This document shows positions 34,976 through 46,230 of a DNA stretch of 64,000 nucleotides, piece after piece. A program made the position numbers and the translations under genes. The notes under the pieces are model-generated. The model was not told the DNA's origin. It did no database searches and saw nothing but the letters and a program-made list of their open reading frames with translations. Location: the NCBI GenBank assembly GCA_032871835.1, contig CM065298.1, positions 13,955,096 through 14,019,095 on the forward strand, in the 5' to 3' direction. This DNA comes from Dipteronia dyeriana. Taxonomy: Eukaryota; Streptophyta; Magnoliopsida; Sapindales; Sapindaceae. Numbering within the stretch: position 1 is the first letter of the stretch; each line of letters opens with the position of its first letter.

Positions 34976-37775
34976 CAACTACATTATGATCGAAGCGATT
35001 TATATACCTTTTGAGGTCCCCATTTTTTAGCTTTTATTATTGTTTTCAAGTATATTTTGGTATTTGATGTGTTTGTGAGCCTTATGTAGGTACATGTTCC
35101 ATCCGGAGGGTATTTGAGTTTAATTGAAGAGTTTTGGAGGTTAAATAACAGAATTTAGAATAGCTTGTGTAGACACCCCAACTTCAGAATGTCATATCTC
35201 TCTTCTCCGATTGAAATACATTGAACATAGCCACTTTTCAGAAAGCCCCAGAAGTCATCTTTCCAACGCACTTTACAAATCATAATTCCGAGGTTTCTAG
35301 AGAAAGTTATGATCGTTTTCATAACGGTGCACAGAGGAGTGTGGTACGCAACCGCACGAGACCAAATTGCGTACCGCGTTTTGTACCGCACTTATGGACA
35401 GCAAGCTCCAAAAAGTGATGTGTGGTATGCTATGTTGATTCATACAACATCTTGAACTGCACCTCTTGGCAGACGCTCAAATCATACTGATGTGCGGCAC
35501 GCTGTGTTGATGTGAACAACACATCGAACAAAACTTTTAGGCAGAAATACTTTTTTTAGCCATTTTCAGAGGGGTATTCTTGTTTTTTTACCCCAAAGTC
35601 TTGCCCTAACCTCTCACACTATAAATAACCCCTTTACTCCTCATTCTTCATATAACTCTTCCCCTCTTTTCCCCTTCTTACGCCTCTTCTCTTCCATTTT
35701 CTTTCATCTCTTGCTCCCATGGAGGTTTTCCCTCCATGGGAGCTCACCATACTACCATTTTACATCTCCTTCATCCATCTTAGAGTAGATTACAAAGAAA
35801 ATAGGTGTTAAAATCGAGTTAGGAAGGATTTGAGCATCTTTTGAGGGTTTGTCTTTAAGGGTTTGTTTCTTTTTACTCATTTCTTTGTATTTCTTGATTT
35901 CTTTGATGTATTCCACCAATTTGGGGATACTGTAAACCTACACTTGTGTAATAAATGTATTGATTGTTCTTAAATTCATTAAGGTTTTGTTTTGCTCATT
36001 GATATATGTGTTTTTATACTCTTAATATGATATGTATGTGTATGAATTGTTAGAAATCAATATATGGCCATTATTGGGTTTAGGAGTAGTTGTAATTTAG
36101 AGTAGAAATTAGATACCCATGATTGTTGATTGATTGATGGATGAATTGAAATTCAATGTGTTGAGTAATTTGAGTAATAGGGATTTTAGCCCCAAAGAGT
36201 AGAAATTGTTTCAGTTCAGGCTTTTAGTTGCTAAATTGACCTTGGTTCATATCCTTGTTCTTAATGGGTCTTTGTATTAAGACACGATTATCTATCCGCT
36301 TGATAGGATTGGGTGATGAATTGATTGTGGGAAAATTTTCTGATCAAGAGGATGAACCTTTCATCTAAATTGAATGTTCTTAATGATATAACAGTCACAT
36401 TGTTGCATGTAGTTGTTAGTAGGGATGACAGTGAGTCAGGTTCAGGTGGGTTTTATAAAATCCAAACCCTCACCCGTGAAAATTTTCCTCACCCACGCCT
36501 GCCCTCGAACCCGCGTAGGTAAGCGGGTTCGTGGGCGGGTTTGAACCCACGGGTTATGGCTGTACTCATACCCTCACCCGCGAAACAATACGGGTTCATG
36601 AGTGGATGATTCACCCGTGGGATACCCACTAACCCGTAACCCACGAACCCGCGAACCCGCGATTTGCCATTTGTAAATTTACACATTTAATCACCTATTT
36701 GATACTTAATTGAATTAAATTTCTATTTCTAATTCCCTAATTGATACATTACAAAACAATAATAACCATAAAAGTAAAATGACCAAAAATAATTCCAATG
36801 TCTATGTATGTTTATATATAAGTATTTTATCTATACGAGTTCGCAGGTCAAACCCACGGGTTTGTTTTTTCAGCCCGCATCCGCCCGCGAACCCATCGGG
36901 TTTTTCATTAAACGGGTTCATAGGTTCGCGGGTCATAAATTTACCATCCACACCCGACCCTACAGGGTCGGGTTCAAGCGGGTGTCCACGGGTGCGGGTC
37001 AAATTGTCATCCCTAGTTGTTAGGTAAACTTGTTTCCCATGTTTAGCCATCCTAGGGACTTGACTAAACCGAATATTTGACCTAGAAGTAAAGACCACCA
37101 ACATTTTTCTTGTGCTTGTGTTGTTATATGGATGTTTTGAGTGCTTAAAGTCTTTGCTTAATTGAACACTTTGTAAATGATCAATGGTTATATGCTATGT
37201 ACCGAGAGGAGACGTGTTTGCCAATGCCTAGATAAACATTCACCATGCTTGACTAGAAAGTGCTAGAACTACTAGGCTAGCATATAGGGCTTGATTTGTA
37301 TTTCACGTGCTTAATGACTTCATATATATTGTCTGGATTGCTCGAGAGAGATTTCGGGTATATATGGATACTATCTCTAAGGCAATGAGAGAGATTAGAG
37401 ATTAATTAAGGGGATACGAGTCTATGATATACTTGCACATTTGAGGATTAGGTGAGTCTAGAACGTAATTAGGAGGATTGTCACGGTTGAGTTGTTTTCC
37501 TAGTGTAACCGTATATCTCCATTCCATCTATCATTGTATATATTATTTATATAATTTATTTAGTTATATTATTAATCACTTATCGGCACACGCAACACAT
37601 GAGTCCGCTCGGAGTGTTGTAATAATAGCTAGAACTAGAGACGATCGGTGAATCCCACCTCCCTGTGGATCGATCCCTTGCTTGTCGTTGTGCTAGTCTC
37701 TATGACGTGCCCTTGCGAGGCCGAACTTAAATGTTCATATTTGACGACACTGCAATGACGTGTCCCGTCACACTA
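34976..37775 (+). mobile_element. Gypsy-type LTR-like sequence
   Basis: The stretch 35165-35300 (ATGTCATATCTCTC, then CTTTCCAACGCAC) is of a kind common in long LTRs of plant gypsy elements. A TATA-type box CTATAAATAACC lies at 35619-35630, and GTGGATCGATCCCTTGCTTG near 37664 resembles the LTR 3' region. No coding domain of the parent element is adjacent, so it may be a solo LTR. The MITE at 36420-37015 lies inside it. Limits are estimates. Confidence 0.45.
36420..37015. mobile_element. hAT-type MITE, 596 bp, with target duplication GTTGTTAG
   Basis: Perfect 11-bp terminal inverted repeats TAGGGATGACA (36420-36430) and TGTCATCCCTA (37005-37015). The 8-bp target duplication GTTGTTAG is at 36412-36419 and 37016-37023. 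The interior is rich in GGGTTCGCGGGT-type sequence in both orientations. Copy A of the duplication has the unoccupied site. The 8-bp duplication and the TAGGGATGA end are typical of hAT elements. No transposase is encoded. Confidence 0.93.
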
Positions 37776-38339
37776 CACTGTTAATTACTTTGAAATATTT
37801 ATATTATTTAACCTCCATTAACTACACTACACTATCTCTCAAATTGTGTTCGTTATATTGTAAGAAAAGCAAAAGCATCCTCTTATTGACATCTTATATC
37901 AGGGTATCAATAACATTTCTATAAAGTATTTGACTACTCAAACGGTTAGATGTACAATTTACAGTCTATTAATCTTGTGTGTGTTGAGCAATCAACAAAT
38001 AAGTTTCAAAATCATATGACAAAGGGTAAGTGAGGACGTTGAGCAGTGAGCAGTGAGAGATAGATTACAAAAAAAGTGAAAATCAGAGAGTTGGTTAGTA
38101 TTGTACATTTACTTTTCAGGACCATCAACAAAAATACACAAAAGAATTCTGCATCAAAATATATACATCATCACAACTGTTTTGAAAATCTTTAACCGCC
38201 TGTAAAATTTTAATTGTTCTTCTTACATTAAAAATCACAAGAGTCTTTTTGAAAATCTTTGACCAACTCACAAGTTCTGTTCATTGCTCATTTATATCAC
38301 TCAACCAACTTGCCAATGAAGTACTTGACTAGTCAAAAG

Positions 38340-38561
38340 CAATGTTCAAAAAATTGGAAACAAACGGTTGCCTAGGCACCGTCTATATGCTAGACGGACG
38401 CCGAATGTCCTATTTCGACCAAATAGGCCGTATCAAACGGTCGAAAGAAAATCGATCGATATGGCTAGAAAAATATACCGATTTGACCCAAAAATCGAGC
38501 AATGCGTAGTCAAAACTTCGCTTAGTCATTCGAAACGTCTCCGTTGTTTGCCACCATCGGT

Positions 38562-38597
<36 letters not shown>

Positions 38598-39137
38598 AGT
38601 TGAAGTATGGAAAGTGGAAACATAGTTGAAGAACATAGAGTTAGATTGGGTGATGATCTTGCATTGTGAAAGGTTTGAAGTCATTTTGGTGGAGAGGTTT
38701 GAAGTCGTTTTGGTGTATAAGAGAATGGTCACGGTTTGGTGTCACTTTGGTAAAGAGAAGGTAGAGAGAATTTAGAGGATTTGTGTGATCGTGTTTGACT
38801 AGAGAGAAAGATTTTAAAAAGTAAAATAGAAGCGGATAAGTTTTGTCTGAAGAAAGAGTGGTTTTCATAACTAGAGTGGAGTTTTTGTAATTTCCCTAAA
38901 ATGGCCCTGTTTGAGCTGCCATCTCATGGTTTACATTAAGTAGTATGAGTCAGTGCTTGGAAATTTTTTCCTTAAGAGTCTACAGAATTCTATGTGAGTC
39001 TAATGTAGGGGATCAACTCCCAAATTTTATCCAGTTATGATTTTTGCTCTGTAAGAGAGTCTAGGGAATTATTATAATATATCTAGAAATTACATTCAAT
39101 TTCAATTGTGTTTCTCTCTCTTTCTTGATCTAGAACA

Positions 39138-39179
<42 letters not shown>

Positions 39180-39250
39180 ATAGTTTCACCGCTTAGGCAC
39201 TAGGTGTTAGGCTGTAGTCTGATTAGCGTTTAGCGTTTACTAGAACACAG
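38340..39250. mobile_element. Non-autonomous hAT element, 911 bp, copy B
   Basis: Same element as at 30849-31750, with flanking GTCAAAAG (38332-38339) and GTTAAAAG (39251-39258). The size difference comes mainly from longer GA (about 38568-38593) and TA (about 39143-39171) runs. The right tip reads GAACACAG, versus GAACATGG in copy A. Confidence 0.75.
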
Positions 39251-39519
39251 GTTAAAAGTAGTTGCTTTGTTCAACAAGGATTTTTGGCTGTTTTTTTCAA
39301 TAACTACGTTTGACTGTGTTAACAACCACCAAACCGAATCATAACAAAAAATAAATCTTTAAAAAACCATCTATCACCTATATTTAGTTTTCTTCTGTCA
39401 TCGAATTCAAATAATCGGCAAGTTGTTGTTGTTGTTTTTATCATTTTTTTTCTTTTGGTTATGCAAGGTAGAATATGTTCCTATTATCCTCTAAAAACAA
39501 AATTTATTATTTATTTATT

Positions 39520-40100
39520 AGATGGCAGGGTCTATGACAATGACAATGATGATGGAGATTATTATCATTTTAGATGAGATATAAAATAACATTACACATA
39601 ATGTACATAAAATTCACAGAAGGGAAATATATGCGTATTGTCGAATGTGTAACGTCTCATACAGTTTCTGTGGTGTCAAAAATATTTTATGAATTTGACT
39701 TTGCTCAGTGCAAATGTTAATACTGTATCATGTCTAACAGATCTGATAGAAAGCTCTGGAAGAGTCACAATATTGTTATCAAACAATACTAAATTATGTA
39801 TCAGGTCCAAACATATCTGATAGAAAGCTTTGGAAGTGTCACGATATTCTTATCAAACAAGACTAAATTATATAGCAATGATACTTGATATTATTTAAGC
39901 AGAACATAAATAAATATGCTCAGTTCAATTGCATATAAGGTTAATACCATATCAGATCCAGCGAATATGATTAAATATTCTAGAAGATCCGCAATCTTAT
40001 TACCAGATGATATTAAATTGTGTATCGATGATACTTATATCATTCAAGCAGAATATAAATGAATCTGCTTAGTTTCAAAGATATAATGAGGAATGAATAT
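39520..40100. repeat. Three diverged tandem modules
   Basis: No gene. Related modules at 39735-39800, 39805-39935 and 39955-40080 share CTGATAGAAAGCT(C/T)TGGAAG or its decayed form, followed by TACTAAATTATGTATC. The third is the most diverged. Function unknown. Confidence 0.55.
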
Positions 40101-40965
40101 TATTGACGTTGATTTTTGAATTTCGTCAGAAAAGCCAACAATAATTGGATTTCAGCTGTAAAGTCAAAGAGAAGAGAAAGAGAAAGTAATATGATGTAAG
40201 TTTTACGTGGTAAAACTCCGATGATCGGAGAAACGTCTACGGGTGGTTGTATGATCAACCAAGCCAAAATCCACTATGAAGAAAATAATTATAGCCCTCG
40301 ATCCCTCTTTTTCTCTCTGAATCTCTGTATATATTTTTTATATGATTCTGTATATATTTGTATGGCGAGATTATGGGTCTATTTATATGTTTATAGAACC
40401 CTAATCTGCTTTGTATAAGTAATAGAAGATCTTTGTATTTAATTACGATTATTTACTTGTTTGAAGTAGTTTGTCTTCTTTCCTGTTTTGGAGTCTTGTA
40501 TTGAGGTCGAATGAGTCTCTAGCAATGTAGTTCAATTAGGACTTACTTCTTTTAAAGAAATAAAGTTGTTGCCTGATTGAGAATCTTTCCTGCTTGATAT
40601 TCTGTTCTAATTGGGATTCTTTTTTATATGGATATCTTCGTGTGTTTTAATGATCCACGTGAGCTATGTGCTGGGACTTTTCTTCATGTTTGTCTTAAGT
40701 AAGGACAATACCGCTGGTCATGAGTAACGTCATTTGATCCCGAGTAGAAACGTTATTTGACCAACCCTGGGTGTCATTATCTGGTCCTGAGTAGTATATG
40801 ATGCTACTTGATTTTGAGTAGGTTTTGTTTGGCATCTACTTACTCGAGTTTCTCTTCTTTGGTGATGTCTTGTAGGATATTTTATGAATGCTTACTCGGA
40901 TGTCCACCTGGCAATTTATTCTCTTTGTTGATGACATGTCCGTATGACAAAATTCACATATAACA
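40101..40965 (-). repeat. 3' LTR (865 bp)
   Basis: Lower-coordinate LTR of the element above. On the minus strand it is preceded directly by the polypurine tract AAGGGGT (40973-40967). A long run of GAGAAA units lies at 40170-40187. Confidence 0.88.
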
Positions 40966-41454
40966 ATACCCCTTAAAATATTTTTACTGAACAGGGTTTT
41001 ATCTCGAGCAAAAGTATTTTAATTAGTTTTTTTTAATATCTTTTTCAGTACCCGAGTAAATGTCTTGTCACAATGACGTGTCTTAATGGTGTCCCTGTAA
41101 ATTCGTTTTGCCTCACGCGAGATCTTTAATGATGGCAACTTTTTGGAACTCTGACGGTGAAAACCAGTTCTCTTTTTGACACGTGTCCCTTGTTTTTCGA
41201 TATCATTTATGAGAAACGACCTGTGCGTTTCCCCGTACGCCGCTAACGTCATCCAACCTTACCATCGTTTTTTCCCGCCTTGTGATCTTAGAGTTTTGTG
41301 TTATCAACCCTTTAAATTCTTCACTAAGAGAGTGCGTTGGTTCATTCTGAAAATTTTCAGCAGAAATTACTTCTCAAACCCAGGTTTCTCTATGCAGAAG
41401 GTCGTGACTCTCCGTTTGAAGGTCTTACGTCAGTTTTCTTTCAAGGTTAGTTTA

Positions 41455-42126
41455 ATGGAGCCCACATCTCGCCTTCGTCTCTGTAATATAGCTCTTGATG
41501 CACTAAATAGTGGAGATTATCAATTGATTTCCTGTGTTCGAAGATTGTTGGGGGAAACCCCTCATGGCGAACCTCCATTTTTAGAAGTTGATGTTTCTGG
41601 GCTTCACCCTGACGTTGCTTTTAATCCTATAGCTAGTTCTAATTCTTCATCTAGTTTTGAATCTGACGTTTCTAATCACAGGGTACCTTTACAAAGGATG
41701 GGAAAACATCAAAGCATAAGTGAAGTGCACAAGTACAACTCGGGCAGCGTTCGGATTAGGGAGCAAACTGTCAATGAGAACGACGTTGAGGAGGTGTTCA
41801 GGGCATCTTGTCTCACATTTACTGCTGAGCGCCCGAGTGGGTTTGACACCTAGCCGAACGTGATCGGGACAGACGAAATCGAGAAGTATCGCGCTCGGTT
41901 CGATCTGCATGATTTAGTTACCCTGATTTCGGTGAGTGACAAAGCTACGTGGAATCCTCCTCCGGGTATGGTGGCTATCTATGGATCCATGCTCTGTTGT
42001 GGCGTCACTCTCCCCTTTCAACCGTTCATCGCCTAGTTTTTGGCTGAAGCAGGGATTGCCCTAGCTCAACTGGCCATGAACAGCTACAAAATTTTGATGT
42101 GCATGTGGCACATGGCTCCGTGCTGA
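41455..42126 (+). pseudogene. Antisense ORF in the LTR element, Transposase_28 / gypsy-type gag-like
   Basis: Starts at ATG 41455 (MEPTSRLRLCNIALDAL); the open frame extends upstream to 41176 without recognisable sequence. It reads 132 codons to a TAG at 41851-41853, then continues in the same frame through EKYRARFDLHDLVTL, CCGVTLPFQPFIA, a second TAG at 42034, and FLAEAGIALAQLAMNSYKIL, to a TGA at 42124. The second half resembles the domain annotated as putative gypsy-type transposon (PF04195). It lies opposite to the direction of the element. Antisense extra ORFs are known in Tat-lineage gypsy elements. Two stops make it inactive unless read through. Confidence 0.55.
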
Positions 42127-42631
42127 CGCTTGCGGTGGTACCGATCGTTGTCTTCTGATGACGATGATGGGTCTTTGTGCCGGTCATGTTTACGGTGCCT
42201 AGCACAGAATGTCTGATCATGGTTCTGCTTCTGGCATGGTCATTCCTCTTCGGGTGTTCCACGTCCAACTTGATTACTTGGTGTTGAGTTCCTTCCGGCT
42301 TCAGGTGCGTCTAGTTCTGGCTCCACTACAACCGAACGAAGCCTCGCTGGTGGAAGATCTATGGTTTGCGCTTCTCCTGCAGCTAACAAATCAACTCATT
42401 ATTTTGCTGTGTCTGCCACCAATTGTTGCAGTACTTCTCAGAAATATTGCGTTAGGTCTCTGGTGGTAGGTGGAACTTGTTGGATTCCTATCAAGGGTGG
42501 GTTTGGTTCCATGTGGTTACAGTGAGATCTCGTGAATTGTTTCCAACATGAAAATTGTCTGGAGATTTACAGGCATCCCCAGAATTGCTTCTGCTTCCTG
42601 TCATTACTTTTAATTAAATCGGAGGTTCAAC

Positions 42632-42650
42632 CCCTCCTTCTAGCGCCAAT
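42632..42650 (-). promoter_or_regulatory. Primer-binding site of the LTR element
   Basis: Minus strand: ATTGGCGCTAGAAGGAGGGG directly after the LTR end. The plus strand reads like a tRNA 3' end (GGTTCAACCCCTCC then TTCTAGCGCCA). The tRNA species was not identified. Confidence 0.7.
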
Positions 42651-43522
42651 TGTTGATGTTGATTTCTGGATTTTGTTAGAAAAGCCAACAATGATTGGAT
42701 TTCAGCTGTAAAGTCAAAGAGAAGAGAAAGAGAAAGAGAAAGTAATCTGTCGCAAGGTTTACGTGGTAAAACTCCGATGATCGGAGAAACGTCCACGGGT
42801 GGTTGTATGATCAACCAAGCCAAAATCCACTATGAAGAAAATAATTACAACCCTCGATCCCTCTTTTTCTCTCTGAATCTATGTATATATTTTTTATATG
42901 ATTCTGTATATATTTGTATGGCGAGATTATGGGTCTCTTTATATGTTTATAGAACCCTAATATGCTTTGTACAATTAATAGAAGATCTTTGTATTTAATT
43001 ACAGGTATTTACTTGTTTGAAGTAGTGTGTCTTCTTTCCTGTTTGGGAGTCTTGTATTGAGATCGAATGGGTCTCTAGCAATGTAGTTCAATTAGGACTT
43101 ACTTCTTTTAAAGAAATAAAGTTGTTGCCTGATTGGAAACCTTTCCTGCTTGATATTCTGTTCTAATTGGGATTCTTTTTTATAGGGATATCTTCGTGTG
43201 TTTTAATGATCCATGTGAGTTGTGTGCTGGGCCTTTTCTTCATGTTTGTCTTGAGTAAGGACAATATCGCTGGTCCCGAGTAACGTCATTTGATCCCGAG
43301 TAGAAACGCTATTTGACCAGCCCCGGGTGTCATTATTTGATCCCGAGTAGTATATGATGCTACTTGATTTTGAGTAGGTTTTGTTTGGCATCTGCTTACT
43401 CGGGTTTTCTCTTCTTTGGTGATGTCTTGTAGGATATTTTTTGAATGCATACTCGGATGTCCACCTGGCAATTTATTCTCTTTGTTGATGACGTGTCCGT
43501 ATGACAAAATTCACATATAACA
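42651..43522 (-). repeat. 5' LTR (872 bp)
   Basis: Upper-coordinate LTR. On the minus strand it begins TGTTATATGTG and ends CATCAACA next to the primer-binding site. Confidence 0.88.
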
Positions 43523-43527
43523 AATAT

Positions 43528-46230
43528 CATATTGAAACTATGAGTAATTGTTAGGATTTTGAGTTATGTTGGTATTATTCTTGAGCAAAACAATATTTTC
43601 TTTGTATAGTTGTCAAGGATTCTTGATTTATCAAGCTTCATGAAAGTTAGACAACTCATCAAGCAAAGGAAAGGCTTTAAGAGGAGTAAGCATTGTTGCA
43701 CATCAAATGTATACTTAGTCCTTAATCCTCTTGCAAGGCGTTTAGATGCACACACACACACTGCATACATATGTGTCCCTACATTATTGTACTAAATTGG
43801 TATAACACATTCACACACTTGTTAAAGTATGCACATGCATTAGATTTAAATTGACAAATTATGTAAAAATGCATGTTCTAGGACTATCTCTAGGAAATAG
43901 CATACTTGTGTGTTCTTATATTTATTTGTGTGTGTTTTTATGTTATCAGACTTAATCATGTTCTCATATTGTTCTATATTGAGTTTCGGTCATTTCGGTT
44001 ACTCATTCACATATTTTCGAGTTCCGAGTTGGAAGTTACGAAACTTTCTGTCTTTATCGTACATGATTTTTGTCCTTGTATATCGAGTCGATTTCCATAT
44101 CTTTTATGAAATTTTTATTGATACCCATGTACATGAGAGAGTCCTGATTTGTAATCTAAAATCTAATTCGAATTCAGAGTTCGAAGGCCGAAGAACACGA
44201 GGGAGCGTAAAGGAGGAAACAAGTGGCCAAAGGCCATTTGCCACCCATCCCCGAGTTGGTGCGTGGCCATCTTAGGGGTGAGATGGCTGTGCGCCTCCTC
44301 CAGGAGCTGAGGTGGCACGTAGCCATTGGTTGCCCCATTTCTCTCTCTTTCCCTCTCTTATAAATATCTCATTCCCTCTCATTTTCGAATTTAGAAGAAG
44401 ATGTTGTGTAGAAAAAATTTCAGATTTTTCTCTCAACTTTAAATAAGATCTCTCTCATTTGTTATCCGATTTGAGTGATTAAAGTTCGAAAAGTTTCTTC
44501 TTGAAGTCTTTTGTTCAAGTATTTTGATGGTTCTACACCAATTTAATGATTGCACACGAATTAACAAGATAGTTGATTATCTATTGTGATTTGCACTTTT
44601 AAATGTTCAATGACCTTGGGTCTTCTTTCTATTTTATTGTACGTGACTTGAACAAATGTTGATGAGTGATAGAACTTCAATTAAAAACTAATTGTGCTTA
44701 ATTAGAAACTTGAATGTGAGTTAGGTTTTTCTTAAAACCTATGGTTTCACATGTTTGTGAGTTGTATTATGATTAGCTTGTTATCTAGGGCTATTTGTGT
44801 TTTGATTGACTTTATTTTTATGATCAATAGCCTTATCGTGTGATATGACTCATTAGTTGAATAAATCTAAGATTAGCACATTTGATTTTGTATTTAGAGC
44901 CTATTAAGATTTAATTTATTATTTTGTGAATATATGCTCTCAATGATTGCTAGAGATTTGATTGATCATATCTTGCATTTCTAGCATTACTGTTTTAGTT
45001 TTAAAGTCTTGGATATGTGCTTCATGAACATGTTCATTTCAAGCTTTAGCGACATGAAAAAATCTAGGATTAAAGTGTGCTTTTGGAGATTTGGCATGCT
45101 CTAGATTTTTGTTCATGTACAAGATCTAGACAATCTTGTTTTGTGAACTTTGTTGCCTATGTCTAGATCTTTATGGAGTGTACATAATCCCTACATTTCA
45201 TAAGCTCATGCATTGTTTTGTGTGGTGTCATGTTTTGGATTATAAACTAGAAAAATATACTTGTTGTGCTCATTAATTATTCATAGTTTCCATAGGATGT
45301 GTTGATCATATACTCTACGTTGTATGTGATTGCATCATTTGCATTTCACTTAGATCATTTACCTTGCAAAAGGTAGAAGTCTTATATTAGAGTGTGTAGC
45401 TTTGATTTGAGCAAGAAGTCTTGGTTAGGATCGGGAGGATCCGAATAATCAAGCAAGGAGTCTTAGCTAGGATCGAAAGGATCCGAATAGCTAAACAATA
45501 AGTCTTGACTAGGATCGGGAGGATCCGGATAGTCATGCATGGAATCTTCCTAGAGACATGAGTGTCTTGGATATGAAGTTACATCCTAGAGGTGTGATAG
45601 TCACATCTTGGAAAGGAAGTAAGCAAAGTGGTTCACTAGGCTTGAGGGTAGAACAGAAATTGATATCTTGGAGAGTGTATCATGGGATTGGTCACATCTT
45701 TGAGTGTGTATCTTTCATTTGTCATAATGGATTACGGTTTGTCGGTGGTTGTGTGATGCAGCAGCAGTTACAGCAATAGAATATTTGGAGGGAATGGATC
45801 ACAACAATGCTGGAAGGCTGTCCATGAAGTGGCCAAGTGTTGAGTTGGTCGAATGATGTGTGTACGTGGCTTCGCGAGGTGGCAAGACTTGCGTGAGCTG
45901 GCATGAATTTTACTTAGTATAGGTTAGTGAGTCTTGGAGTTTCGTTGAATAAAGAATTCTTGTTTAGATGGAGTTCAACTTGGTTTAGAGTTGTTAGCTT
46001 TCAGAATTAGCTTTCTTGCTCTATTTATTTGCATTGTGACCATTTATAGGGTGGTGAATATGAAATAAAATTCAGAGACCATTTTCTCTAACTTTCCAGT
46101 TATGTCATTTTGTTTAGAATGGTATAATTGAAGCCTGACAACATTAGTTGATGCACAAATTTATTTGTTCTCAGTAGGTTGCTCGAAGCAGTGAGTGTGT
46201 GTTTCGTGATTAGAGCTTTTGCTACACCAG
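43528..46230 (+). repeat. LTR-like and non-coding region before the gypsy remnant
   Basis: No supported gene. A TATA-type box TATAAATA at 44359-44366 and pyrimidine-rich DNA around it suggest an LTR promoter. Three tandem units of 42-43 bp (core AGTCTT, AGGATCG and GGATCCG) occupy 45411-45538. The end at about 46226 (GCTACACCA) lies just before a primer-binding site, so at least the right part is the 5' LTR of the gypsy element that follows. The left limit of that LTR was not found. Confidence 0.5.
45411..45538. repeat. 42-43 bp tandem repeat, three units
   Basis: Units at 45411-45452, 45453-45495 and 45496-45538, each with AGTCTT, AGGATCG and AGGATCCG in order, and a diverged fourth start after. 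Confidence 0.85.

Larger units (their letters stand above)
36329..39519. repeat. Segmental duplication, copy B
   Basis: Direct repeat of 29430-32062, separated from it by about 4.27 kb. Apart from the 596-bp MITE plus its 8-bp duplication (604 bp), the length agrees within about 50 bp. Both copies carry the non-autonomous hAT element at the same position, so that element predates the duplication. Confidence 0.92.
40101..43522 (-). mobile_element. Complete non-autonomous LTR retrotransposon with 5-bp TSD
   Basis: Two long terminal repeats (40101-40965 and 42651-43522) flank a 1685-bp interior. The target duplication AATAT is at 40096-40100 and 43523-43527. Orientation is minus: the primer-binding site lies next to the upper LTR and a polypurine tract next to the lower one. 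LTR ends are TGTTATAT...CATCAACA on the minus strand (the lower copy has one end base changed). LTR identity is high, with scattered substitutions and a 6-bp GAGAAA difference, so it is fairly young. No protease, reverse transcriptase or integrase is present; the interior holds an antisense frame. It is probably mobilised by a related gypsy element. Confidence 0.88.

Noticed and set aside
43906..44275. Two overlapping frames of 67 and 121 codons
   Set aside because: Phe/Ser-rich translation of T-rich LTR-like DNA without motifs.
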